Shown piece by piece: positions 23,440 through 35,153 of a DNA stretch of 64,000 nucleotides; position 1 is the first letter of the stretch, and every line of letters begins with the position of its first letter. The notes beneath the pieces were generated by a model, which did no database searches, was not told the DNA's origin, and saw only the letters and a list, made by a program, of their open reading frames with translations. Origin of the DNA: Oncomelania hupensis. Its lineage: Eukaryota > Mollusca > Gastropoda > Littorinimorpha > Pomatiopsidae. Both the position numbers and the translations under genes were made by a program. The stretch lies in NCBI GenBank assembly GCA_036898135.1, contig CM072512.1:41156618-41220617 (forward strand), in the 5' to 3' direction.

Positions 23440-23781
23440 AATGTCCACGGAGTGAATTGTGATGTTATATTTGATGCTTTTATTGACGATTGTTGTGTCT
23501 TGTGTCATGTTTCATATGTACATGTATGTGTTTTGTTGATAATTTATAATGATTTTGTATTCTATTTTGTTTTTGTAACCGGGGGTTCGAGTAGTTGGGG
23601 TAAAGCCTCAGCGTCCCCTGCGTGGGATGTCTTTATTGTAAAGTGACTGGCCGGTGGAGGGCATTCAATTTTCCCACTAGGGTTGTTTCAGCAGATCTTT
23701 TATGCGGATCGGGGGTTGTCCGGTCCTGATTTGGCTCGGAAGAGTCCGCTGGACCTAAAGCAATCAATCAATCAATCAATA
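23440..23781 (+). mobile_element. RepC, 5'-truncated copy
   Basis: Shares with the other RepC copies GTGTTTTGTTGATAATTTAT, CGTGGGATGTCTTTATTGTA, GTTGTTTCAGCAGATCTTTT, TTTGGCTCGGAAGAGTCCGC and the terminal TGGACCTAAAGCAAT. Its tail is (CAAT)n, unlike the tails of the other copies. Confidence 0.8.
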
Positions 23782-24129
23782 TGTACATGTATATTATTAT
23801 GTCGGCCACATGTCAAATTTCCTTCTGGCACTGAGGCCAATAAATCATCCTGGATCTTGTATCTTGTATTAAAGTTATACGATAAAGGTTAATCCCCTGT
23901 CACTTTTTAGACAGTCCGCAATCACAATCTTAATATCCTGTAAAGTTTACCTTTCAAGTTTCAAAGTTAAATACAGCACTTGTGGTTATCTACGGTTTGC
24001 CAATGAAAACGTATCCCGTGACTGAAATGTTTGGTCAAAGATCTTCTAGTTTCAAGCATTTTTTTGGCAGTTGTGAAACCTTACCTCTTTTAATCTGCCT
24101 AATACATACAACAGAAATGGAGGTACTAC

Positions 24130-24537
24130 TATCTTAAACAATCAATTGCCTTAAGACATAATGCAAAAAAGGAAATTATTTGTTTTAACTAATCGTTATT
24201 ACCTTATTAAATCATTTAAAACAAAGGAATCATTGGCTTTATACTAAACGTTATTGCCTTAAGAAATCTTTTAAAACAAATGAATCATTTGCTTTCAAAA
24301 ATCGTTATTGCCTTAGGAAATAATTTAACACTAAAAAGATTGCAAATCTAATCTTTGTTACCTTAACAAAATATTTAAGGCAAAGAACCCACTTGCCTTA
24401 ACTAATCGTTATTACCTTTTAGAAAGCATTTGAAACAAATTAGTCATTTGTTTTAAACTAATCATTTAAAACAACAAAACATCGCTTTAACTAATCGTTT
24501 TTACCTTAAGAAAGCATTTAAAACAAAGGAATCATGA
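24130..24537. repeat. 53-57-bp minisatellite
   Basis: About seven diverged units follow the plan TTAACTAATCGTTATTACCT, TAAGAAATCATTTAAAACAA, AGGAATCATTTGC. The start-to-start spacing of the ATCGTTATT word is 52-57 bp. Confidence 0.85.
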
Positions 24538-25077
24538 TCCTAACAGATAGTTTGGTCGCTAATATTGAAGCTAGGGAGGGCTAGTAGGCTACATACAAAT
24601 TCCCCACAGATCACTGCAAAGCGAAGAAAGGGTAAAACAAACATTATTATCAAATTCCTGCCTCAGGAATTAATACCAACATGCCTCAAATCGCCCGAGA
24701 TGATGATTAAGCCTTCTGCGTTAAGGTTATCAAACAGGGAATTCATGCAAATGACTCTCAAATCGTCTTTCATGAGAGATCTTCCGCCATGAGTTTTTGT
24801 TAAAAAAGCTCATTCGTTCAAAAGCGTCGTCTATGGTCTCCGATGATTTATTGACTGTCATTGACGATTTATCAAAACTGCGGCTGAAAAGGCTTTAGTC
24901 AGCCATAATATGTTTAACAGCTTCGAGTGGGACATTCAAATAATTGTTTAATGTCTGCATATAGGAGGCTAAATGGTTGTGTTTTTTGTTTTTATTTTAA
25001 ATTTTAATCGGACATGGCAAGGACAGCAGAATAGATAATAATAGTAGCAGGGAAAGGTTTTTGTCCAGCGTAAAATG

Positions 25078-25098
25078 AAGAGAGAGAGAGAGAGAGAC

Positions 25099-25137
<39 letters not shown>

Positions 25138-25165
25138 GAGAGAGAGACAGCGAGAGAGAGAGTTA
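25078..25165. repeat. (GA)n microsatellite
   Basis: A GA run with GACA interruptions. Confidence 0.95.
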
Positions 25166-25189
25166 GAGAGTTGCCTGAGTGAGGGGGAG

Positions 25190-25776
25190 AGACATTACAT
25201 TACATTACATTACATTACATCATTATTGCTTTAGGTCCAGCGGACTCTTCCGAGCCAAATCAGGACCGGACAACTCCTGATCCGCATAAAAGATCTGCTG
25301 AAACAACCCTAGTGGTAAAACTGAAAGCTCTCCACCAGTCAGTCACTTTACAATAAAGACATCCCACGCAGGGGACGCTGAGGCTGTACTCTAATTTATC
25401 GAACCCCCGTTTACAAAAACAAAATAGAATACAAACCTCATTATATATTATCAACAAAACACATATAAAATGCCTACATTGCTAAATAATAACATCATAG
25501 GAAGCCCTAGTGACCACCTGGCAGAAAGCGTCCAATATTCCCAAGCTGATCCAACAGATCTCATACACAAATAAGGAGTCTTATCCCGGAAGAGTTTTCA
25601 AGAAAAAGGTAGGTAACTGGTCAAGCGAAGAAGAAGATAATATAGCAGATTGATAGAACAGAGCAGGAATGAGAAAGAGCACATGAGAAAGACAGCGACA
25701 GTGGGAATTTAAAGCACTAAATTTCCAGAAAGTGGGGATACTATTTATACTCAAACCCCCGGCACCCCAACGGGGA
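25190..25776 (-). mobile_element. RepC, complete copy
   Basis: This antisense copy is flanked by an exact 10-bp TSD TGAGGGGGAG (25180-25189 and 25777-25786). The sense 5' end is CGTTGGGGTGCCGGGGG, followed by a TATAAATA box. The sense 3' end is GGACCTAAAGCAATAATG plus an (ATGTA)n tail. It carries the undisturbed target into which the Gypsy element inserted in the 35-kb copy (CTTATTTGTGTATGAGATCT in sense). No protein-coding domain is visible. Confidence 0.85.
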
Positions 25777-25954
25777 TGAGGGGGAGTGAGGATGCAGAAG
25801 AAGGGTATAAGCATGGGAAAGAGGAAGAGAAGGAAACGGCAAGGAGAGAATGGAGGAATCGGAGGGAAGAAGAAAGAAAGAACGAAACAAAGAAAGAAGC
25901 AAAGAATATGACAAAGAGTGAAGGAAAAAGAAGCGGAAGAAAGAAAAGGAAGAA

Positions 25955-26036
25955 AAATGTCCAGGCAGGCAGGCAGGCAGGCCGGCAGGCAGGCAAGTAG
26001 ATTAATGTCCCCAGACACGTAGGCATATAGGGGACT
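25955..26036 (-). mobile_element. RepD 3'-end fragment
   Basis: Sense reading is AGTCCCCTATATGCCTACGT, then GTCTGGGGACATTAATCTAC, continuing into a (CTGC)n-type tail (plus-strand GCAGGCAGGCAGGCAGG). The same hairpin-bearing 3' end is at 35163 and 45292 with different tails. Confidence 0.65.
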
Positions 26037-27412
26037 TCAAAAATGTCCAAGTAGAACGGGGGATTTTGTAGAAAGCATGATCAGGGGATGTAACTGATCG
26101 CAGAAAGCAAAAATTACAACAGATAGCTTCCCTTCGTACAGCTTTTGTGGTTCCTCTGTCCTGGTGATAATGCGCCATTCAGCGGCTTACCGCGGATATT
26201 CCCTAAAGAACTATCAAACCCAGAAGTGTTACTTTTAATGTAAAAGCCTAACATTTTAAAAATCTAAGTCTGAGAGGGGAGTAAGCAGGAGAAGGAGTGA
26301 GAGAGAGATAACTGAGTACGGGATTAATCGTGGTGACGGTGTTTGGGGTTGTGGTGTAGTATGTTGGGTGGTGGAAGTTGGGGGAAGAGGAGGGGGGAAG
26401 ATGGGTGTGAAGGGTACTTTAAAAAGACGAACTCTGGAGTTACATAGTTCGGTTTTATATACTTGCAAGACTGACAATAAGACAGCTGTAAACTCAAAGA
26501 GCCAGGTAACCTGGTATTGAAGTTCGTGCTGAAAACACGATAGAAAATGGGTATCGTTGTTCTAGCGATATCTGTCTAGAGATCTCCAGTTACACTGGCA
26601 TGACAATTTGCTACAAAGTTTCTTAACATGGTCCCAGAAGCTCTTTAAAGAAAAGGAAAGAAATCGGTCCTCGTATATTTAATTGCTTTTGGACGTGGCC
26701 CAATGAGCAGAAATACAACGAAAGAGGGGAATCCAGGCACATACTGTAACACGTACAGACAATGAGTGAGGCTTTCAAACGCACGCAGAAGAAGAAGAAG
26801 AAGAAGAAGAAGAAGAAGAAGAAGAAGAAAAAGAAGGAGGAGGAGGAGGAGGAGGAGGAAGAGAAAAAACGCTTAGAGGAATAGACGCGTTTAAGAATGA
26901 ACTGGATCCCGGAGCTGGCGCGACCTAATTTTACTGGGTGCATGAATAATGGGCTGTGGAACTGTGATAATTATAGAGCCCGATAGGCTACAATTACCCG
27001 CTTACTTTGAAAGATTGTCGTTTTCAATTGCACCTTGCCGACAATAGCAATTTACTCCTTCCTCCTCTATCCCTCCTCTCTTATTCACCACAAATCAACC
27101 AGTTAACGGACACGCTACTCATCCCCCCCTCTCCACTTCTTCCTACATATTCTCTCTCTCCTTAAGAATGTCTGTCTTTCCCTTTCTCTTTTTGTGTCGC
27201 TCCTGCACCTTGTCCATCTCATCTTCATCTTCCTCCTCCTCCTCCTCATCATCATCATCATCATCATTAATTTGAAGCTGGTATAGAAGGAAGGAACAAA
27301 AGAGAAAAAAAGAAGGACAGAAAGAAATAAGGAAGGAAATAAAGACAGAAAAGGCGACAGGAAAGTTTAAAATAAATATAGCTATTCAGAACTAGCAGCA
27401 AATCAATAACAG
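26037..27412. other. Unassigned; GAA and CCT/CAT arrays
   Basis: (GAA)n passing into (GGA)n lies at 26788-26868. Pyrimidine-rich sequence at 27055-27268 ends in (CAT)n. Nothing else was recognised. Confidence 0.5.
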
Positions 27413-27820
27413 TCAAAGAATCCAATCATTAACCAACTTACTGGGTCTGAAGGGCGGAGGAGTACACGTGTTTCCGGCAGGGCTTTCAGGAGGGGTCTCA
27501 AATCTGGCATCGTCCTGAGATCGTGCCAATCCCGAAAACAATCGAAAGTTCGAGCGGCGACCTCGCCAAGATTTCGACCTCTGCAGCTCCCGCATCTTGG
27601 TGTTGATTTTTTGACGCAGTTGCACCAAACTGTCCTCCACGTTACTGGTAGACGTCGTAGTGGTAGTTGTTGTCATGTTGGTGGAAATGGTAGTGGTAGT
27701 CGTTGTGGTGGTAGGGGTGGTGATAATATCTCTTTCGTCGTTTGGTGTTGTATCTTCTACACCACGGGATAGGATTCCATCGTTTTCCAGGTCTTGTAAA
27801 CATGTTTCGTCCTGACTCAT
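27413..27820 (-). CDS. Candidate first coding exon, unknown protein
   Basis: The minus frame reads 135 codons from an ATG directly preceded by an in-frame stop (TAA ATG AGT). The product begins with an acidic stretch and has a Thr-rich run (about residues 38-62) from an ACC-type repeat. A basic, helix-prone block follows (LRQKINTKMRELQ.., Trp-Arg-Gly-Arg-Arg near residue 86-92), then a PPESP motif and a Pro-rich end. GTAAGT, a strong splice donor, starts at 27441 downwards. The coding exon may therefore end at 27442 after '..PPPFRP', and the last codons to 27413 would be intron read-through. Base composition is richer in GC and less repetitive than its surroundings. I do not recognise the protein. 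It could be a chance frame; no downstream exon was found at lower coordinates. Confidence 0.35.
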   Translation of the reverse strand: MSQDETCLQDLENDGILSRGVEDTTPNDERDIITTPTTTTTTTTISTNMTTTTTTTSTSNVEDSLVQLRQKINTKMRELQRSKSWRGRRSNFRLFSGLARSQDDARFETPPESPAGNTCTPPPFRPSKLVNDWIL

Positions 27821-29770
27821 TTAAACTCAAGTCAGTTTATTGTTGAATCCGAAATCCAAAACAAATCAACGTTGGAGACCTCAACAAAATGCCTCACGTG
27901 CGTTTAAACATGATCATTTTACTGTGAGGAGTTTTTGTTTCAGATCTATTGGGATTTTGTTTTTAAATCCCATTCACTGAATCATGAATATCAAGCATAG
28001 AGTGCACACATTGTGGGCAAATAAAAATTAACATGCAAGTCCGAAACAGGTCATTTTCCTTGCAAAAAACACACACTATAAACACGTCTGATAACGTCAG
28101 ACGGAGTCTGACAGCTCAAGCTTAAAACACATAGTTGGTAGAAATTGTCAAATCCAAATCATAGCAAAAGTTTAAGAATACGTTTTCATAATGTCAAGAC
28201 ACAATCCGACGTCAGACTTTCACACCCGCACAAATAGTGAATTGATTAATAAATCGAGAACCTGTTAAGGACACATATATTCAAGGTAGAAATATTCTGT
28301 GGATTAAGAAAAAAATAATAACAACCACAAGAACAACAACAAACAAAACTACAACAACAACAACTACTACTTCTTTTCCTCTTGTTGCGAAAAGTCTCAG
28401 CAATAACTCGGTTTGTTGAATGAAACACGTCAGCAAAATTCGTATCAATTTACACAAGTCTATAGTAAGTCTACATCGGTTCATGGAAGAACTTATAACA
28501 TATTTATAATTCTTTCTTGCGAGTTATATCGGAATAACTCTTTTAGTTCAAGGCACACACTGGTTATGCATGAGAATGATACATCCGCTATCTATCACAA
28601 ACAATCCTACATTATACTAGTTATTTCACGGTATTATACAAAACGCTTGCGACAGTCAAACAAACCACTCCTGAATACCTACACAACAACACGTATATAA
28701 CTATATTGATCTGCATAACTCTTTCACACTTCCGTAGGAAGCAAATATCCCATTCTCCTAACAGTTTACGTAGCGTGAATAGTTTAATAGTGCTAATAGT
28801 TTTATGTACTATGGATTAATAATTTTTTACAAGCAATAAACAGCGCACACACATCTCTACCTACACCACGCTTATTTAAGTGCAATTGGAATTTAAGCTT
28901 TACATCTAATGGTTTTATTATATGTGTGTGCGTGTGTGTGTATGTGTATAACGTATTTCTTCAATACAGTCAAAACTCAGAGTTCCTTCATAAACATCAA
29001 TTCTTCATTTTAACATTCATCAAATGCGTGACCAATCGGATCAAACTAGTGTGTCAATAATTTCAGCGCTTCAGTCTGTTTCCTTTTAATATCTCTTGGG
29101 GGAAAAAAAGCTTTCAAGCCCCCGCTTAATCCCATGAACTAAGTAATGTTATTAAAAATCCAGCACCCCATTTTCTGGATTTAGTATACTTCTATATAAA
29201 AAAAATCTTTCGCAAAAGTCTCCAATCGCATCAGACATAAACTTGTTTTAAGACTCCTAGAACGGCAATCGATCATTATTTTGTTAAAAAAAAACAAACT
29301 TTCGACGACGTCGTATTCAGAATTCGGCCACAATTTCCTGGTTTTAATTTTCTTTTCTACAAATTTCTCTGAGAATTTCTTTTAAATGTATTCCAGTAAA
29401 TCACGTCTTCGTTTTAATCCTCTTCAAATGACTTACAGATGTCGAATCTTATCAGGATATTTAATTAAGAACTCCAGTACTGGTAAACGTACACAACATC
29501 TAATGGACACGAACGTATTCCTTAAGCTGCAGCCTCCGGGAGACAACTTCCGCACTTTCACTGAAAAAGGCAAAACTTTTCATTTTTAAAGAACATATGT
29601 AATTCGGTGTTTTTTTTTTCAAGTAGAGGCCTAATAGCCTTCAACAACTATTTCGCTCTGATTATCAAATCGGATTGGAGTATTTTCTTGAACATTCTCG
29701 TTGAAATGGGTCAGTCACACCGTCCATCGATCCACAATGTCAACTTCAACAGTGTATTCAAGAGAGTCGA
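27821..29770. other. Unassigned AT-rich sequence
   Basis: If the frame at 27413-27820 is real, its promoter or 5' UTR would lie here, but I see no clear TATA box or acceptor. (CAA)n-like sequence is at 28318-28368 and (GT)n at 28921-28945. Confidence 0.5.
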
Positions 29771-29780
29771 GAGCCTAGTT

Positions 29781-30403
29781 AGTTAGTTATTCATTGCTTA
29801 CAGGGTCCAGCGGCCTGCAAAATAAAACCGAATCAGGATCACAAAATCAAGACCACAACTGACAGAGGACTCGCCCTTGATCCGCATAAAAGATCTACTG
29901 AAACAACTCTAGTGGTAACACTGAAGGCACTCTACCAGCCGGTCATTGTACAATAAAGGCATCCTACGCAGGAGACGCTGAGGCTATACCCTAATTTATC
30001 GAACCCCCTTTTACAAAAACGAAATAGAATACAAACATCACAATAACATATTAACAAAACACATACATATATATTATGCCTACATTGCTAAATAATAATA
30101 TCATAGGAAGCCCTAGTGACCATTTGGCAGAAAGCGTCCAATATTCCCAAGATGATACAACAGACCTCACACACAAATGAGGAGTTTTGTCCCAAAAGAG
30201 TTTTCAAGAAAAAAAGTGGGTGACTGGTCTAACGAAGAAGAAGATAGTATAGTAGATTGATAGAATACAGTAGGAATGAGAATGAGAAAGAACAAATGAG
30301 AAAGGGAGCGACAGTGGGAATTTAAAGCACTACAGTTTCAGAAAGTGGGGATACTATTTATACAGAAACCCCCGGCATCCCCACGGGAGTGGAGGGTGAG
30401 CGT
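29781..30403 (-). mobile_element. RepC, complete copy
   Basis: This antisense copy has an exact 10-bp TSD GAGCCTAGTT (29771-29780 and 30404-30413). Its sense tail is (AACT)n. It differs from the 25-kb copy by scattered substitutions, so it is older or from a different source. The sense 5' end extends a little beyond the CCGTGGGGATGCCGGGGG motif. Confidence 0.85.
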
Positions 30404-30413
30404 GAGCCTAGTT

Positions 30414-31352
30414 TCCATCAATAACTTTTAATAAACCTTTCAAGTCAGCTCTCCCACGGAACCACAATAATGTTATTGCAAAATCTTACTAGTATAGTGC
30501 TTGTAAATATCCATTAAAATCCGATACTGGAATTGAGCGAAAAGCTAATCAACACCAATCGCTTCGTTTTTTTCTCGGGAAATAAACACAGCAGTCTTTC
30601 GTCGTTAAACTGTTTTTCAATACACTCTTCAAGTCACCATCCAAACCTATGAAAATATAAAATAACGTATTGAAAACTCTTATTAGTATTTATATAAAAT
30701 GTCCATTGCATTTGCTTCCAATATTGCCAAAAGAAAAACAAAGTCTCGTTCTACTCCCGTCATGTCTTCGAAAAAGACCTCTAACGAATCACAAAAGGAA
30801 TATAACAATACTATTATAGAAAGAAAAAAAAAACCACAACTTTTCTGAGTACTTTTATATATTTACGTTCACTAAGACGAATGTATGTAAACATCCAGTA
30901 TAAGAAAAAACACACATCTCCTAAAAACACACTATTGAATTAGCTTCTTCCCTTTTTTCTTCTCAATAAACTCTTCAATTCACTCACTATCCAACAGCAA
31001 AAATCGAAACCTTTTTAGTCTAGTCTGCACAGATCTAGATTTTGTGTAGGCCACATTTAAAAACATTTGCATATCCGCCTCCGGGACTAAACACACAAAA
31101 AAAGCATACTACTTTGCCCATTCACAGAAAAACACAACGGAAAATCAATACTTCCGTTCACTTCCCTCCCTCTCTCTCTCTCCCTCTCTCTCTTTCTCTC
31201 TCTGAAAGGGTTTAGGATGCTGTAGGGATAGTGAGATATAATGAGATGTAATGGGATGGGAGCTTTGGTTAGTATAGTAGCGTTATATTTGTTACTGCTA
31301 CTTGCAATTAAGAGCATCTATTGTGGATCAAATAATGTACGGTTTGAAAAAT
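30414..31352. other. Unassigned AT-rich sequence
   Basis: A (CT)n stretch is at 31165-31203. Nothing else was recognised. Confidence 0.5.
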
Positions 31353-31776
31353 GTAGGTCCTATCCTATCCTATCCTATCCCGTATCTCGGAGGTCGTAGG
31401 GGCACCACAGATGATCGTTTAACCAGCGTGCTCCATCTTTCCCTGTCCTCAGAAACCCTGATTGTTTCGCTCAGTGTCAAACCAGTCCATTCTTGAATGT
31501 TGTCATCCCACCTCTTTTTCGGTCTCCCTCTTCTTCTACCTCTTTGCACCGTGCCTTGCAGGATGGTCTTTGCAAGACCTGATGATCTGGTGACGTGGCC
31601 ATACCATCGGAGTTTCCGTTTTTTCACAAATGTGAGCAGGTCATCGTGTTGTGCTGGGTATAGGAAATGCCCAGAAGTATTCTGTAGCACCTCATCTCCA
31701 TGCTTTGTATTTTTCATTGGAGATCTGCTCTAAGGGTCCATGTTTCGTAAGCATATAGGAAGATGGAGATGTCAAA
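31353..31776 (-). pseudogene. LINE-N reverse-transcriptase C-terminal remnant
   Basis: A minus frame of 115 codons (31370-31717) reads the C-terminus of a non-LTR retrotransposon reverse transcriptase. It includes a KRKLRWYGHVTRSSG block, a basic GRRRGRPKKRWDDN box, an EWTGLTLSETIR segment and the C-terminal PPRYGIG. The sense 3' end continues into the tail (GGATA)n, seen as (ATCCT)n at 31355-31378. The 5' part, including the catalytic FADD box, is missing through truncation. Upstream coding continues out of frame to about 31776. Confidence 0.8.
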
Positions 31777-32363
31777 ATGTAGGTAGGGAATTAAATAAGA
31801 AGCCCCCTCAAAAAAATTAAAACTCAAGTATGTATGCTCACACAACCACCCAACACACAAAGACACACGCACGCTCACACACACTCACGCTCACACACAC
31901 ACACAAGCACAAGCGCGCTCGCATGCTGAGAAAGTGGTTTTGCTGTAAACGAAGAAATGAAACTGGAGATAGGCGAGACTTCATCGGAACTATCCTACCA
32001 AAAGTCTCGTAATTGTCTCACACCTGCAGCGTAGCTGAGACTAGTCGGGGCATCAGAGAGGAAATAAGCCCTTTCCTAATCTCAGCCACTGTGCATGTGC
32101 AGGGCATACCATTCAAATAATGAAAGGCTCTGTTGTTGTTAAGTTTTCTTTTTTGTTTGTTTTTTTAGTACTAAAATGATCTATCCTTATAATGCGACTA
32201 ACGATACATCGCATACAAGTTGGTATACAAAAGGTCCATGTTTTAAGCATTATTGATGCATGTTCTTGTATATGATCCACTGCCAGAACAAAAAAGTTCC
32301 ACAGAATAAAATAAATGTTTAAATAAATAACCACAGGAACAAAAATTATCACATTTTTATATT
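31777..32363. other. Unassigned; CA-rich array
   Basis: (CA)n-like sequence lies at 31838-31905. Confidence 0.5.
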
Positions 32364-32368
32364 ATGGT

Positions 32369-33786
32369 TGTAACAAGAGGCCGTTTTACACAGCACAGTA
32401 AGCGTTGCCTTGCTTAGTCAGTGCAATACAGTTGTAGCTTGACGCCCGCACAGTTAGTGACATCATCGCAGCGTACGTTATAGAGCTTCGATTTTATAGC
32501 CAATCAGATGTTCCGGCCAATGAGAACACAGCCAGAGTAGGTAGAACCAGTTCTGGCTGATTCAAGCAGAGAGGTAGAAGATTCAGTCTAGATTCAAACG
32601 CCGAGCAGTACACAGCTACACTCTAGCAGAAATCTCTCTCCTGAGCAGACTTAGGAAGCAGGACTTGTTGAAATTCGATTCAATCAAGTTAGCCACGGCC
32701 TGACATTGTCAAAAAGGTAAATGAACATACTTTTGTTTCATCGTGATGTATTTATATTATTGTTGAATTATGTGTGTGAAATTTGCTATGCTTAGAATTG
32801 TTAGTCCAACGTTGCGTGTCCACGTGGCGAACACGACCGGCCAACGCCATGTTGTATTATGTATGGATCCACTGTTGTTTAACCAATATGTATGCCTGCA
32901 GACCAGTGGCTGTACCAGAGAATGTGTATAATATTAATTCTTCCATATTTATATATGTATAGGAAATTAGAGTGGAAATTCCAGTGGACCACGGACGTAG
33001 CAGAATGTTCGTCGCTTATATGGGGAGATGTGGAGCTAATCACTGAGGGCTACTTCGGCCTTCAGTGAGACGCTCTGCACACACCTATTATACAGGGTTG
33101 TGCAGAATTTCGTCTCATATGTTACAGACGAGCAGGCATTGTATCGTGAGCCCAACTAGGCGAACAACAAAAACAAGTCGTTGCTGAACGTTGGCTGTCG
33201 AGGCATCGAAAGCACTGCGCAAAGATAGCCCATCTGTCTAGGTACAGGGAGAAGACTCCATGACAACACAGCTTGTCACGGAATCAACCACAGCACAGCG
33301 CTTCAATAACACAGTTAAGTGCCCCTCGAAACAGTGCACTAAAACTGTAACAAAGGACCACACTGTAGTCCACTCTTCAAGAACTCTGACTATTAGGGTA
33401 GAAAGTATCCAGTGCCCCCTATGATGAGAAAGTAGCTGCCTAGACCTATCAGCGAGCGAACCATTCGCATTGACATTTGAACTTTTAAGTTAGGTTCGTA
33501 CTTCGAAGATCGTGTATAGAGTAGAGGAAATAAATGTGTGATATTTACTGTTATCAAGTGGTTGGACTACATATGTTTCATAGCCGTGTGAAAGCTAGTG
33601 TGGCAGTGATCTTTTACCATTTTTCTATCTATTTTTGTACCCCAGCCTAAACACAGACCGAGCTAAACAAATAAATGTATTAAGTTAAGTCACAGGGAGA
33701 TTCACTAGCGTTCCCCATAGACTAAGACGAGGGGGTAATAGCCGTCCATTGTGCAGAGCCCAGCAACAATAAAACCCCACGTCACA
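32369..33786 (+). mobile_element. Solo LTR, copy 2
   Basis: Starts TGTAACAAGAGGCC and ends CACGTCACA, collinear with 6610-8076 (shared blocks: CAAGTTAGCCACGGCCTGA, GTAAATGAACATACTT, GACCAGTGGCTGTACCAGAG, TTGTGCAGAGCCCAGCAACA). The flanks (ATGGT left, TGGGG right) do not make a clean TSD, so this copy is older or was rearranged. Confidence 0.8.
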
Positions 33787-33994
33787 TGGGGTTGTACAAA
33801 TTTTCAGAAAGTCCTACGTCTACGTAAAATATTGCGAACTATACATTTGGACTAAAACTAACTCGGGATAAAACAAGGTCCAAATAACTTGTATAGCCTG
33901 ACGGCGGTAGTAGTGTAGTGTATGTTGCCTAGAAACGACTTACTTGACATTTATTTCAGTGCCTGTCAAAGCAAATGATAAACCGAACCCTATA

Positions 33995-34302
33995 AAGTAA
34001 TACTGACGGCCGAATTGACCAGGAGTTAAAGTACAACCATTATACCAAAAGGCATCAAATCGGTTCAGCCGTTTTTTGAGATATATTGAGCGAAACGGTT
34101 TTTTAGCAACGTGTTGGCATCAGCGGCCTTGACCTTTGTGATAGAGCAAACAGGATGGTACGGGAGGTTGGCCATTACCCCAGGTATACAATGAATGTTC
34201 CTGTTTCGTTTGGTCAAAATCCGTTCAGAGGTTCAGAAGTGATAGAGCGTACAACGGACTGACTGACAGAGAGACCGACATTAATTTGGCTCTTTCAGAT
34301 AC
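33995..34302. other. Possible old repeat
   Basis: Phrases such as ATCGGTTCAGCCGTTTTTTG and AAAATCCGTTCAGAGG, then ACGGACTGACTGACAGAGAG, resemble a motif seen in many dispersed invertebrate repeats. There is no second copy in the window. Confidence 0.3.
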
Positions 34303-34417
34303 CCGACTGTTTCAAAGAAGAATAATAGGAAGAAGCAGAAGATCAATAAAAACAAAAATAACACGGAACCAAGCTGTAACACAATAGGTATAGGATTGCA
34401 TACTGTCCCAAAGGCAT

Positions 34418-34619
34418 TTGAAGAAGAAGAAGAAGAAGAAGAAGAAGAAGAAGAAGAAGAAGAAGAAGAAGAAGAAGAAGAAGAAGAAGAAGAAGAAGAA
34501 GAAGAAGAAGACATCCACCGAAGAAGAAGAAGAAGAAGCAGAAGAAGCAGAAGAAGAAGAAGAAGAAGAAGAAGAAGAAGAAGAAGAAGAAGAAGAAGAA
34601 GAAGAAGAAGAAGAAGAAA
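34418..34619. repeat. (GAA)n microsatellite
   Basis: About 200 bp of GAA with a short break (ACATCCACC) at about 34510. Frames of poly-Glu, poly-Lys, poly-Arg, poly-Ser, poly-Phe and poly-Leu all come from it. Confidence 0.97.
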
Positions 34620-34699
34620 ACAAAAGCATAGATAAAGTTAAAGATGTAGACGTTAGCAGCAACGACGAAGAAAGAAAAATAGCTGTGTAAATCAATAGA

Positions 34700-35078
34700 C
34701 ATCCTTGACAAGATTGCCCCAAGGAGCGGCTTTAAGTATGTATAGCGAGGCGATGCTCATAAGACTTTCCAGTTTTAAGATCTTGTAACGGGTCTCCCAA
34801 GGTTCCAACGTCTAGAATGCTGCGAGCATATATAATTATGAAGTCTACTACATGTAGAAAAGCATATGTTGAAATCAACAAATCGTTTTGTTCACATATA
34901 TCATGTAGACCCGATGAACGAGGTATGGTTTTAAGGAGTGCGGGTTTAAAAAAATATAATTTCGTTTTTGTATATGCCTATTTACTAATAGTACCAACGT
35001 TGATAATAAATACAGTACTGCAGCGAACTGTGTATAGTAGGCAAAAAACAAGGAAAGAAAAGCCCCAAACTCTAAGCT
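34700..35078. other. Unassigned sequence
   Basis: The 103-codon frame at 34817-35128 runs into RepC and shows no known domain. Confidence 0.5.
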
Positions 35079-35153
35079 TAACGGTCAGTTTACCCCCGCT
35101 GGGGTGCCGGGGGTTTCAGTATAAATAGTATCCCAATTTTCTGTAAATGTAGT

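Noticed and set aside
32364..33791. A 5-bp target duplication for solo LTR copy 2
   Set aside because: The flanks read ATGGT and TGGGG; only a loose match, so no TSD is claimed.
34396..34722. Long poly-Glu/Arg/Ser/Phe open frames on both strands
   Set aside because: They are the six readings of the (GAA)n array at 34418-34619.
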